From Pseudomonas sp. ANT_J12 (GTDB lineage: Bacteria > Pseudomonadota > Gammaproteobacteria > Pseudomonadales > Pseudomonadaceae): 64,000 nt of DNA. The position numbers and the translations under genes are program-made. The DNA lies in NCBI RefSeq assembly GCF_008370045.1, contig NZ_VOBN01000006.1, forward strand, positions 1 through 64,000. Direction: 5' to 3'. The notes under the pieces are model-generated. The model did no database searches. It was not told the origin of the DNA and was given only the letters and a program-made list of their open reading frames with translations. Shown here piece after piece: positions 26,498-34,950 of the stretch; position 1 is the first letter of the stretch; every line of letters starts with the position of its first letter.

Positions 26498-26994
26498 GTT
26501 TGAAACACGAGAGGAGCAGCCTTGCTTCTCTCCAGTGCGCCACCCGAGGAAGGCCGGCGCATGACCAAGGGGTCGGGACGTTCTGACTGTTTCAGGGTCG
26601 GAGTGACCTACGGGCACATGGAGTGCCTGCGCAAGGGCCGGGTCAGGTATTAAAAGCTGCGACGCAAGTTCGCCGGCCCCGAGTGGCTCGACGGACTTGC
26701 GAAGAGCTTAAACGCGCAAAACGTTGATCTAGAGCATTTCGCTCATTCCCTTCTGCTGCATATTCCCCGCAAAACCGTTTCGCGGTGTTTCTTCGCGACC
26801 GTATATCGAGAAACCTGCGCCTTTCGTGCGATGACATTTCGTCGCTAAACGTAGGATTTTTCCCAAGTTTTAACCTGAATCATCCTGTTTAAAAAACAAC
26901 CAAGCTGCTCTGAAATGGCCGGTTCACGGCACTTATGCCTGCCGAAATGTCGTATTCGAACCGGTTGAGACGCCAGTTTCATTTGAAAAAGCTC

Positions 26995-27009
26995 ATGCCG
27001 ATTCGGCAT
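26995..27009. promoter_or_regulatory. Perfect 15-bp palindrome upstream of gltP
   Basis: ATGCCGA-T-TCGGCAT, 7-bp arms around one base, about 190 bp before gltP. Size and symmetry suit a dimeric repressor or activator. No regulator is assigned. Confidence 0.5.
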
Positions 27010-27117
27010 AGGGTAGGCGTTTACGGCATTAGACGTCGCTTACTTGCATCGGAATAGTTGCGCCTTTTTTCGCCTGCCGAAGAGCCGTAAATACGCGCTT
27101 CGGGGCACCTTATACGG

Positions 27118-27171
27118 GGGCAGATGCACAGACTTTTCCGCTACTGAGCGTTCCAGTTCGCGCATCTGCCC
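27118..27171 (+). promoter_or_regulatory. Long inverted repeat in the gltP leader
   Basis: GGGCAGATGC at 27118-27127 is exactly complementary to GCATCTGCCC at 27162-27171, with a 34-base loop, ending 27 bp before the gltP ATG. If transcribed it forms a stable leader stem next to the ribosome-binding site. Confidence 0.5.
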
Positions 27172-27198
27172 GAGTCAAACTGAAGTAAGGGTAATGAT

Positions 27199-28530
27199 AT
27201 GAAGAAGGCAAAGCTTAGCCTCGCCTGGCAGATCCTCATCGGTCTGGTATTGGGGATAGCAATCGGTGCGCTGCTCAACCATTTCAGCGCCGAAAAAGCC
27301 TGGTGGATCAGTAACGTCCTGCAACCTGCGGGCGATATCTTTATCCGTCTGATCAAGATGATCGTGATCCCGATCGTGATCTCCTCGCTGGTGGTGGGTA
27401 TTGCCGGCGTGGGTGATGCGAAGAAACTCGGGCGCATCGGCCTCAAAACCATCCTTTACTTCGAAGTCGTCACCACCATCGCCATCCTGGTCGGTCTGGT
27501 GCTGGCCAACGTGGTCCATCCGGGCACCGGCATCGACATGAGCACCCTGGGTACGGTGGATATTTCCAAGTACCAGGCGACTGCCGCCGAGGTTCAGCAT
27601 GAACACGCGTTCATCGAAACCATCCTCAACCTGATCCCGTCGAACATCTTCGCGGCCATGGCCCGCGGCGAGATGCTGCCGATCATCTTCTTCTCCGTGT
27701 TGTTCGGTCTCGGCCTGTCGAGCCTGCAATCGGACCTGCGTGAGCCGCTGGTGAAGATGTTCCAGGGCGTGTCCGAGAGCATGTTCAAAGTCACCCACAT
27801 GATCATGAACTACGCGCCCATCGGCGTGTTCGCCCTGATCGCGGTGACCGTGGCCAACTTCGGTTTCGCCTCCTTGCTGCCGCTGGCCAAGCTGGTGGTA
27901 CTGGTTTACTTCGCCATTGCCTTCTTCGCCTTCGTGGTGCTGGGCCTGATCGCCAAGCTGTTCGGCTTCTCTGTGATCAAGCTGATGCGCATCTTCAAGG
28001 ATGAGCTGGTACTGGCTTACTCCACCGCCAGCTCCGAAACCGTGCTGCCGCGCGTGATCGAGAAGATGGAAGCCTACGGCGCGCCGAAAGCCATTTGCAG
28101 CTTCGTGGTGCCGACCGGTTATTCGTTCAACCTCGACGGTTCGACCCTGTACCAGAGCATCGCGGCCATCTTCATTGCCCAGCTCTACGGCATCGACCTG
28201 TCGATCAGCCAGCAATTGCTGCTGGTGCTGACCCTGATGGTCACCTCCAAAGGCATCGCCGGTGTACCGGGCGTGTCCTTCGTGGTGCTGCTGGCCACCC
28301 TGGGCAGCGTCGGCATTCCGCTGGAAGGCCTGGCGTTCATCGCCGGTGTCGACCGCATCATGGACATGGCCCGTACCGCGTTGAACGTGATCGGCAATGC
28401 CCTGGCCGTATTGGTTATCTCGCGCTGGGAAGGCATGTACGACGACGCCAAGGGCGAGCGCTACTGGAACTCCCTGCCGCACTGGCGCAGCAAGGAAAAA
28501 TTGCCGGCAGGTGAAATTTCCAAGAGCTGA
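27199..28530 (+). CDS. gltP: Proton/glutamate-aspartate symporter GltP (DAACS family)
   Basis: 443-aa inner-membrane carrier of the dicarboxylate/amino acid:cation symporter family. Eight helices and two hairpin loops; the serine-rich hairpin YSTASSETVLPRVIEKME and the substrate/cation motif FNLDGSTLYQS are visible, as is GIAGVPG in the second hairpin. Sequence start MKKAKLSLAWQILIGLVLG fits GltP. DctA-type C4-dicarboxylate transport is the main alternative. Long regulated-looking 5' region; terminator and REP pair behind. Confidence 0.9.
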   Translation: MKKAKLSLAWQILIGLVLGIAIGALLNHFSAEKAWWISNVLQPAGDIFIRLIKMIVIPIVISSLVVGIAGVGDAKKLGRIGLKTILYFEVVTTIAILVGLVLANVVHPGTGIDMSTLGTVDISKYQATAAEVQHEHAFIETILNLIPSNIFAAMARGEMLPIIFFSVLFGLGLSSLQSDLREPLVKMFQGVSESMFKVTHMIMNYAPIGVFALIAVTVANFGFASLLPLAKLVVLVYFAIAFFAFVVLGLIAKLFGFSVIKLMRIFKDELVLAYSTASSETVLPRVIEKMEAYGAPKAICSFVVPTGYSFNLDGSTLYQSIAAIFIAQLYGIDLSISQQLLLVLTLMVTSKGIAGVPGVSFVVLLATLGSVGIPLEGLAFIAGVDRIMDMARTALNVIGNALAVLVISRWEGMYDDAKGERYWNSLPHWRSKEKLPAGEISKS

Positions 28531-28541
28531 TGCGTTGCCCT

Positions 28542-28633
28542 TGTAGGAGCGAGGCTTGCCCGCGAAGGCGGTGTGTCAGTCAACACAGATGTTGAATGTA
28601 CCGGCCTCTTCGCGGGCAAGCCTCGCTCCTACA
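28542..28633. repeat. REP-like inverted pair, type A
   Basis: TGTAGGAGCGAGGCTTGCCCGCGAAGG and its exact inverse, separated by about 40 bp containing CAACACAGATGTTG. Located between gltP and the SpmAB-like gene. Confidence 0.9.
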
Positions 28634-28665
28634 GGGGATAGGTGTGATCGGCGCAGTGCCAAACC

Positions 28666-28689
28666 AAACCCCGGAGAAATCCGGGGTTT
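28666..28689 (+). terminator. Terminator-like hairpin before the SpmAB-like gene
   Basis: AAACCCCGG-AGAAAT-CCGGGGTTT, a perfect 9-bp stem, followed by GTCGTTTC. The T-run is part of the stem. Probably ends gltP transcription. Confidence 0.6.
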
Positions 28690-28743
28690 GTCGTTTCTGG
28701 CGACCCCGCTATCATTCGCCGCATTCTTCGGGGGATTTAACTG

Positions 28744-29973
28744 ATGCTCAATGGCCTGTGGCTTGGCTTCTTCATCGTCGCCGCCGTGTCGGCGCTGGCG
28801 CAGTGGCTGATCGGCGGCAATGCCGGGATCTTCGCGGCGATGGTGGAAAGCATCTTCGCCATGGCCAAGCTGTCGGTGGAGGTCATGGTCCTGTTGTTCG
28901 GCACTCTGACCCTGTGGCTGGGCTTTCTGCGGATTGCCGAGAAGGCTGGCATCGTCGACTGGCTGGCCAAGGCCCTGGGCCCGTTGTTCCTGCGCCTGAT
29001 GCCGGAAGTGCCGCCCGGTCACCCGGCCATCGGCCTGATCACCCTCAACTTCGCCGCCAATGGCCTGGGCCTGGACAATGCCGCCACGCCGATCGGCCTC
29101 AAGGCCATGAAGGCGCTGCAAGAACTCAACCCCAGCGCCACGGTTGCCAGCAACGCGCAGATCCTGTTCCTGGTGCTCAACGCCTCGTCCCTGACCCTGC
29201 TGCCGGTGACGATCTTCATGTACCGCGCCCAGCAAGGCGCGCCGGACCCGACGCTGGTGTTCCTGCCGATTCTGCTCGCCACCAGTTGCTCGACCATCGT
29301 CGGCCTGTTGTCCGTGGCATTCATGCAACGCCTGCGCCTGTGGGACCCGGTGGTGCTTGCGTATCTGATTCCCGGTGCGTTGGCACTGGGTGCCTTCATG
29401 GCGCTGCTGGGGACGCTCTCAGCGACTGCGTTGGCGGGGCTGTCCTCGATCCTCGGCAACCTGACGCTGTTCGGCCTGATCATGCTGTTCCTGATCATTG
29501 GCGCGTTGCGCAAAGTGAAGGTCTACGAAGCGTTCGTCGAAGGTGCGAAGGAAGGCTTCGACGTGGCGAAGAACCTGCTGCCGTACCTGGTGGCGATGCT
29601 GTGTGCGGTGGGCGTATTGCGCGCGTCCGGGGCGTTGGACTTCGGGCTGGACGGGATTCGGCACCTGGTGGAGTGGGCCGGTTGGGACACACGCTTCGTC
29701 GACGCCTTGCCGACGGCGATGGTCAAACCGTTCTCCGGCAGCGCCGCCCGGGCGATGCTGATCGAAACCATGAAGACCTCCGGGGTCGACAGCTTCCCGG
29801 CGCTGGTGGCGGCGACGATCCAGGGCAGTACCGAAACCACGTTCTATGTACTGGCGGTGTACTTCGGTGCAGTGGGGATCCAGCGGGCGCGGCACGCGGT
29901 GGGGTGTGCGTTGCTGGCGGAATTTGCCGGGGTGGTTGGTGCGATCGGGGTTTGTTATTGGTTCTTCGGCTAA
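28744..29973 (+). CDS. SpmA/SpmB-like nucleoside-recognition (Gate) membrane protein, fused
   Basis: 409-aa inner-membrane protein with about ten helices. The N-terminal half resembles SpmA (GWLGFLRIAEKAG-like region and NFAANGLGLDNAATPIGLKA), the C-terminal half SpmB (EGAKEGFDVAKNLLPYLVAML and GSTETTFYVLAVYFG). In Bacillus these are two spore-maturation proteins; in Gram-negatives the fused form occurs without sporulation. The Gate/nucleoside-recognition motif suggests transport, but the substrate is unknown. Single gene, convergent with the MCE operon. Confidence 0.85.
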   Translation: MLNGLWLGFFIVAAVSALAQWLIGGNAGIFAAMVESIFAMAKLSVEVMVLLFGTLTLWLGFLRIAEKAGIVDWLAKALGPLFLRLMPEVPPGHPAIGLITLNFAANGLGLDNAATPIGLKAMKALQELNPSATVASNAQILFLVLNASSLTLLPVTIFMYRAQQGAPDPTLVFLPILLATSCSTIVGLLSVAFMQRLRLWDPVVLAYLIPGALALGAFMALLGTLSATALAGLSSILGNLTLFGLIMLFLIIGALRKVKVYEAFVEGAKEGFDVAKNLLPYLVAMLCAVGVLRASGALDFGLDGIRHLVEWAGWDTRFVDALPTAMVKPFSGSAARAMLIETMKTSGVDSFPALVAATIQGSTETTFYVLAVYFGAVGIQRARHAVGCALLAEFAGVVGAIGVCYWFFG

Positions 29974-30000
29974 CCACACCACCTTATGGGAGAAGGCTTG

Positions 30001-30093
30001 TGTGGCGAGGGAGCTTGCTCCCGTTGGACTGCACAGCAGTCCCATCTTTTGGGGCCGCTTCGCGACCCAGCGGGAGCAAGCTCCCTCGCCACA
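30001..30093. repeat. REP-like inverted pair, type B
   Basis: TGTGGCGAGGGAGCTTGCTCCCG and its inverse, with smaller inner hairpins (GGACTGCACAGCAGTCC, GGGCCGCTTCGCGACCC-like). Fills the gap between the convergent SpmAB-like gene and the MCE-operon lipoprotein. Confidence 0.9.
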
Positions 30094-30109
30094 ATGAGAC
30101 GCCTGACCT

Positions 30110-30736
30110 TCAGGGCCTTGGCGATGGCGCCAGCTTCTGCCCTTGCTCCACCGCCCAAGCCACCACCTGCGCCGTCAACTGATCGCTGGCCTGGCCAAAC
30201 CCGGCCACCACCGCCGGCACCTTCATATCGCTCAGCGGCTGACGCACTTCAAAGCGCCGGCTCGCGAGGATGCGCTGGTCATACCCACGCACCAACAACG
30301 CATCCAGGCGCACGACCACACTCGCGTTCGGGCCCTGGTACTCCGTCTGGAACGCTTGCAGACTCCCGCCCAACTCCAGGTCCGCCTGGAAATTGCTGTC
30401 ATCGGTGCTCAACAACGACACCCGACCATCGCGCTGAAACCCGTCCAGCAATCGATTACGCAGCAGCACCGGTGCCGGATCGCTCCAGCGCGACGCCTTG
30501 TAGCTGCTGATCAGATCCCCTTGAGGGATTACAGCGATTTTCGGGCTGTTCAACACTTCGCTGGCCTGGGGCTTGGCCAGGCGCAGCGACCAGCGTTGCG
30601 GCGTGCCGTGGCTGACCGTTGCGCTGCTCTGAGCCGACGGTAAGCGATAGACATCCGACGGCTCGGCCTTGGGCAGGATCGAGCAGGCGCTGACCAACAC
30701 AAAACCGGCGAGGAGGGCGAGGTGAGTCAGCTTCAT
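30110..30736 (-). CDS. PqiC/YmbA-like ABC transport auxiliary lipoprotein
   Basis: 208-aa lipoprotein: signal with VSAC (cysteine 18), then PKAEPSDVYRLP, the usual start of the ABC_trans_aux/PqiC fold, and WSDPAPVLLRNRLLDGF in the core. In PqiABC-type systems this outer-membrane lipoprotein is the partner of an MCE protein. Last gene of the MCE operon, overlapping the MlaD-like gene by four bases, so made together with it. Confidence 0.87.
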   Translation of the reverse strand: MKLTHLALLAGFVLVSACSILPKAEPSDVYRLPSAQSSATVSHGTPQRWSLRLAKPQASEVLNSPKIAVIPQGDLISSYKASRWSDPAPVLLRNRLLDGFQRDGRVSLLSTDDSNFQADLELGGSLQAFQTEYQGPNASVVVRLDALLVRGYDQRILASRRFEVRQPLSDMKVPAVVAGFGQASDQLTAQVVAWAVEQGQKLAPSPRP

Positions 30737-31671
30737 GGCGTGAATTCCTTGTTCTTGTCGCTGCCCAGCAGGTAACCGCTGGGGTTGGCTTCCAGGCGCT
30801 GGGAAATGGCTCGCAGCGAGGTCAGGGTGTCGCGCAATTCACGCACCGCCGGGGCCAGGCCATTGAGGCCCTGCATGCCGCTGTTGAGGGAGTCCTGATT
30901 GTTGGTCAGCAACTTGTTGATGGTCGCGCTGCTCTGCTCCAGCGACTTCATCGCCTGCTCGGCACTGCCGAATATCTGCTTGCCCTGATCGTTGAGCAGG
31001 CCATTGGCGTTGCGCATCAGCGCCGAGGTCTGTTCCATCATGGTGTTGGCCTGTTTGCCGACCGACGCCAGTTGCTGCATCGTCTGACGAATATCGCCGC
31101 GCTGCTCGGCGATGGTCCCGGTGGTTTGCTCCAGGTGCTCAAGAGTCTTGCTGATGCGCTCGACGTTCTCCGACGAAAACATCTGATTGGCGTTGTGCAT
31201 CAACACGTTCACCCCGGCCATCAAGTCGTTACTGTCGTTCAGCAGGCGGGCGATGGGCGAGGGCGCCGCGACAATCGTCGGCAACTCGCCGTCCTTGCCC
31301 CGCAGCTTGGGACTTTGCGGCGTGCCGCCACTGAGCTGGATGATCGAGGTGCCGGTGATCCCGGTCAGCGCCAGTTTGGCCTCGGTGTCCTCCTTGATCG
31401 GCGTGTCGCCGCCAAGTCGAATCCGTGCCAGCACCCGACGCGGGTCTTTCGGGTCCAGGCGCAGGGTCACTACGTCACCGACCTTGATCCCGCTGTACTG
31501 CACGGCGCTGCCCTTGGACAGACCGCTGACCGCCTCATTGAAGACGATTTCGTAATCCTTGAACTCGGTGTCGACGCTGGACTTGGCCAGCCACAAACCG
31601 AAGAGCAGGGCGCCCGCCACCACAATCACGGTGAACAGGCCGATCAATACATGATGGGCTCGGGTTTCCAT
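30733..31671 (-). CDS. MCE-domain protein (MlaD-like)
   Basis: 312-aa periplasmic protein anchored by one N-terminal helix (about 8-28, VLIGLFTVIVVAGALLFGLW). A single MCE domain spans about 40-115 (FNEAVSGLSKGSAVQYSGIKVG ... LSGGT), followed by a long helical, coiled-coil tail (about 150-290) rich in Q/N/S. MCE proteins form hexameric rings that shuttle lipids between membranes. It lies one base after the ATPase gene. The long tail is more like PqiB/LetB-type or actinobacterial MCE tails than the short E. coli MlaD. Confidence 0.9.
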   Translation of the reverse strand: METRAHHVLIGLFTVIVVAGALLFGLWLAKSSVDTEFKDYEIVFNEAVSGLSKGSAVQYSGIKVGDVVTLRLDPKDPRRVLARIRLGGDTPIKEDTEAKLALTGITGTSIIQLSGGTPQSPKLRGKDGELPTIVAAPSPIARLLNDSNDLMAGVNVLMHNANQMFSSENVERISKTLEHLEQTTGTIAEQRGDIRQTMQQLASVGKQANTMMEQTSALMRNANGLLNDQGKQIFGSAEQAMKSLEQSSATINKLLTNNQDSLNSGMQGLNGLAPAVRELRDTLTSLRAISQRLEANPSGYLLGSDKNKEFTP

Positions 31672-31672
31672 G

Positions 31673-32476
31673 TCAGACCTCGTTAAGCTGTTGAGCGGCC
31701 GTCAGCGCCGCGCGGCCCCGTGGGCCATGGAAGTATTCGTGAATCCACGGGTCGTCGGTTTCCGAGACCTTGTCGATGGCGTCTGCCACTAGCACTTTCT
31801 TCTGCGCCAGCACTGCCACCCGGTCGGTGATGGTGTAGAGCGTGTCGAGGTCGTGAGTCACCAGGAACACGCTCAGGCCCAGGGCATCGCGCAGGGTCAG
31901 AATCAGTTGATCAAACGCGGCGGCGCCAATCGGATCGAGGCCGGCGGTGGGTTCGTCGAGAAACAGGATGTCCGGGTCCAGCGCCAGGGCACGGGCCAGC
32001 GCCGCACGCTTGATCATGCCGCCGGACAGGGACGCCGGGTATTTGTCTGCCGCCGACAGCGGCAACCCGGCCAACGCCAGTTTCACCGCCGCCAGGTGCT
32101 CGGCATCGGCACGGCTGAGGCCGGCGTGTTCGATCAAGGGCAGGGCGACGTTCTCGGTCACGGTCAGCGAGGAGAACAGCGCGCCTTTCTGGAACAGCAC
32201 ACCGAAGCGCCGCTCAACCATCGAGCGCTCGTGTTCGGAGAGCGTCGGCAGGTTCTTGCCGAAGACCTTCACCACCCCTTCGCTGGGCTGGCGCAAGCCG
32301 ACAATGCTGCGCAGCAACACCGACTTGCCGCTGCCGGAGCCGCCGACCACCGCGAGGATTTCACCTTTGTACAAATCCAGGTCGAGGTTTTCGTGCACGC
32401 TCTGGCTGCCGAAGCGATTGCACAACCCACGGACTTCGATCACCGCCTCGGAAGGCGCTCGGGGTTGTCGACTCAC
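31673..32476 (-). CDS. MCE-system ABC ATPase (MlaF-like)
   Basis: 267-aa ABC ATPase. Walker A GGSGSGKS, signature LSGGMIKRAALARA and Walker B ILFLDEPTAGLDP. The LSGGM signature variant is usual for MlaF. It energises lipid movement by the MlaE-like permease encoded just upstream (four-base overlap). Confidence 0.92.
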   Translation of the reverse strand: MSRQPRAPSEAVIEVRGLCNRFGSQSVHENLDLDLYKGEILAVVGGSGSGKSVLLRSIVGLRQPSEGVVKVFGKNLPTLSEHERSMVERRFGVLFQKGALFSSLTVTENVALPLIEHAGLSRADAEHLAAVKLALAGLPLSAADKYPASLSGGMIKRAALARALALDPDILFLDEPTAGLDPIGAAAFDQLILTLRDALGLSVFLVTHDLDTLYTITDRVAVLAQKKVLVADAIDKVSETDDPWIHEYFHGPRGRAALTAAQQLNEV

Positions 32477-33621
32477 CAGCCCATCTCCATGAAAAACAAC
32501 GCGGCCACGGCATCAAGCACGATCACCACGAAAATCGACTGGACCACGCTGGACGTGGTGTGGGCACCGACGGATTCGGCGCTGCCGCTGACCTTGAAGC
32601 CTTCCAGGCAACCGATGGCCGCGATCAGAAACGCGAAGATCGGCGCTTTGACGATCCCCACCAGAAAATGCTGAACGCCAATGTCGGTTTGCAGCAGCGA
32701 CAGGAACATCGCCGGGGAAATCCCCAGCGACACCGCGCAAACCACGCCGCCACCGATAATCCCGGAGATCATCGCCAGGAAGGTCAGCATCGGCAGCGCC
32801 ACCAGCAACGCCAATACACGCGGGACCACGAGCAATTCCATCGGATCGAGACCGAGGGTGCGGATCGCGTCAATTTCTTCGTTGGCCTTCATCGAGCCGA
32901 TCTGCGCGGTAAAGGCACTGGCGGTGCGGCCGGCCATCAGGATCGCCGTCAACAACACGCCGAACTCACGCAGGAAGGAGAACGCCACCAGGTCGACGGT
33001 GAAAATACTCGCGCCGAAACTCGCCAGCACCGTCGCCCCGAGAAACGCCACCACTGCGCCGACCAGAAAGGTCAGCAGGGCGACGATGGGCGCGGCATCG
33101 AGGCCGGTCTGCTCGATGTGCGCGACCATCGGCGTAATGCGCCAGCGCTTGGGGCGGAACAGCCCACGGGCGATGGTTTCGAGGATCAGGCCGACAAAGC
33201 CGAGCAGTTGCAGAGTGTCCTGCCAGACCGCGTCGACGGCGCGGCCGATGCGGGTCAGCAGTTGAATACCGGTGCTGGTTTCCGGTTCCTTGAGCGGCAC
33301 GCAGAAATCGGTCAGCGAGCAATAGACGGTGTGCAGCAACGCGCGATCGGCGCTGGAGATTGTGCACTCGGGGTGTTCGGCCGATCGGCCCAGACGCTCG
33401 GAACCCAGCAGCTCCACCAGCAGCGAGGCGCCGGCGGTGTCGAGCGCGCCGAGGCCATTGAGGTCGATGTGGGTGTTGTCGTCGTACTGGCCGCGCAGTT
33501 TGTCGCCCAGGCGCTTGAGGTCAGCGTAATGGGCAAGCGTCCAGTCACCTGTGACCCGCAACTGTGCAGGGGTGTGGGAGGTGTCCAGTTGGGCACTGCC
33601 GGGCAATGTGCTGCTGGTCAT
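32473..33621 (-). CDS. MCE-system permease with fused N-terminal STAS domain (MlaB-MlaE fusion)
   Basis: 382-aa protein. Residues 1 to about 115 form a STAS-like domain (LRVTGDWTLAHYADLKRL, THIDLNGLGALDTAGASLL); in the E. coli Mla system the STAS protein MlaB is separate. Residues about 125-382 are the MlaE permease with FLGATVLASFGASIFTVDLVAFSFLRE split over its helices and the coupling helix AQIGSMKANEEIDAIRTLGLDP. First gene of the operon; GGAGCTT before the ATG. The system differs from canonical Mla by this fusion and by lacking a MlaC-like carrier. Confidence 0.92.
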   Translation of the reverse strand: MTSSTLPGSAQLDTSHTPAQLRVTGDWTLAHYADLKRLGDKLRGQYDDNTHIDLNGLGALDTAGASLLVELLGSERLGRSAEHPECTISSADRALLHTVYCSLTDFCVPLKEPETSTGIQLLTRIGRAVDAVWQDTLQLLGFVGLILETIARGLFRPKRWRITPMVAHIEQTGLDAAPIVALLTFLVGAVVAFLGATVLASFGASIFTVDLVAFSFLREFGVLLTAILMAGRTASAFTAQIGSMKANEEIDAIRTLGLDPMELLVVPRVLALLVALPMLTFLAMISGIIGGGVVCAVSLGISPAMFLSLLQTDIGVQHFLVGIVKAPIFAFLIAAIGCLEGFKVSGSAESVGAHTTSSVVQSIFVVIVLDAVAALFFMEMGW

Positions 33622-33676
33622 AAGCTCCGTGCTTGTTCGGTTGTTACGCAGGTCTAACGTAATAGCACGAACCGGA

Positions 33677-34717
33677 TTACTTTTCTTTGATCGGTGTGCT
33701 GTCCTTGACCACGAAGCGCAATACGCCGATCACTTGGCCGTCTTCGGTCAGCACCCGAACCTGCCATTTGCCCGCCGGGTTGCCGGGGAAGTTCTGCTTG
33801 TGGGTCCAGGCCCGGTAGCCTTCCTTGCGCCCGCCGTGGATGTCCAGCGGGATGCGGTCGACTTCTTGGCCGTTGAACTGCCACACGTGATAAATCCGCT
33901 CATCCAGCCCGCGCGGCGCATTGATCGCGGTGTAGGCGTAGAGTCCGCCGCCGCGAATCTGCTCGGCGCTGACTTCGTCCAGGCTCTCGCCGGGGGTGCG
34001 GTCCTGCATTTGCGTGCTGATGGCGACGTCGGTCATCCACAGCGTCGCCGGCGGCACCCACGAACGCAGGACCCAGCCGAGGGCGCCGATGCCGAGGGTG
34101 ATGCTCAGGATCGCCAGGGCGTTGCGCACGGTGCGGATCGGGAAAATCGACGCCAGGCTCGGGAACGACAACAACATGGCGATGCCCAGGGCCAGTTTGA
34201 AACTCTGGGACGTGGTCAGGTGCAGGATCACGGGCAGGGCGGTGAGCAGGGCGGCGAACAGGGTCAGGGTGTGCAACGCGAGGAACGCCCAGCGCCGTGG
34301 GGCCAGCCATTTGTAATAGAGCGGGTCGATGATGGAAATCAGCGCCGAGATGCTCAGCAGCCCGGTGAAAAACAGTTGGCCGCTGTTCCAGGTGGTGGTG
34401 ATGAAGAAGAACGGCAGGACGAAAAACAGGCTTTCCTGGTGGATCATCTGCGTCGCGTAACGCAGCAGCGGCTGGGGGATTTCTCGCTTGAACACCCGGG
34501 TAAACAGCTGCGTGAGGCTGTTTTCCAGCATCAGCCACACCCAGCTGACCAGCATGATCGTAGTGATCCAGGTCGCCAGACCCTGTTGGCGATCCACCAG
34601 CATGAAACTGCCGACGCCGGAGATAAAACCACCGAGCGCAATCACCCCCGGATAGCGCTTCATCAATTCAAGACCGCGCTGGACGATAAGGGGCAGGGTA
34701 GGCATTCGGCGGTTCAC
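33677..34717 (-). CDS. DUF5924/DUF2914 membrane protein
   Basis: 346-aa protein with about seven hydrophobic helices in the first 220 residues, then a soluble domain (about 240-346) with IYHVWQFNGQEVDRIPLDIHGGRKEGYRAWTHK split over strands and GKWQVRVLTEDGQVIG, which I recognise as the DUF2914 type. The N-terminal part matches DUF5924. No biochemical function is known to me. The start may be GTG 34717 or ATG 34705; neither has a strong ribosome-binding site. It lies 55 bp upstream of the MCE operon on the same strand and could be co-transcribed with it. Confidence 0.75.
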   Translation of the reverse strand: MNRRMPTLPLIVQRGLELMKRYPGVIALGGFISGVGSFMLVDRQQGLATWITTIMLVSWVWLMLENSLTQLFTRVFKREIPQPLLRYATQMIHQESLFFVLPFFFITTTWNSGQLFFTGLLSISALISIIDPLYYKWLAPRRWAFLALHTLTLFAALLTALPVILHLTTSQSFKLALGIAMLLSFPSLASIFPIRTVRNALAILSITLGIGALGWVLRSWVPPATLWMTDVAISTQMQDRTPGESLDEVSAEQIRGGGLYAYTAINAPRGLDERIYHVWQFNGQEVDRIPLDIHGGRKEGYRAWTHKQNFPGNPAGKWQVRVLTEDGQVIGVLRFVVKDSTPIKEK

Positions 34718-34811
34718 ATTAGTCGTAGGAAAAATCCTCGACAGGGTAACGCCGAGGAGCTTTTGTGGCGATCACATTCAGGCAACCACAAAACCAGAGT
34801 GAATGATGACC

Positions 34812-34944
34812 TGTGGCGAGGGAGCTTGCTCCCGCTGGGGTGCGAAGCGCCCCCAAAACCATTCACTGCATTTCTTCAGGTAAATCTTCCTGGCTGGTTT
34901 TACGACTGCTGCGCAGCCGAGCGGGAGCAAGCTCCCTCGCCACA
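34812..34944. repeat. REP-like inverted pair, type B
   Basis: TGTGGCGAGGGAGCTTGCTCCCGCTGG and its inverse enclose inner short hairpins (GGTGCGAAGCGCCCC and ACTGCTGCGCAG-like). It lies between the M16 peptidase and the DUF5924 gene, both on minus. Confidence 0.9.
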
Positions 34945-34950
34945 GGGTAG

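Larger units (their letters stand above)
26498..27198. other. 701-bp intergenic region before gltP
   Basis: No convincing gene. Contents: a hairpin GAGAGGAGCA/TGCTTCTCTC at about 26509-26533 without a T-run; a 30-codon open frame at 26561-26653 behind GAGGAAGG, with rare AGG codons and no family resemblance; a CCGGTTC/GAACCGG inverted repeat around 26920-26963; a perfect palindrome at 26995-27009; and a long-range inverted repeat in the gltP leader. An antisense frame at 26643-26837 is not supported. Confidence 0.6.

Noticed and set aside
26643..26837. 64-codon antisense frame in the pre-gltP gap
   Set aside because: No ribosome-binding site, arginine-rich shadow-type composition, no family resemblance.
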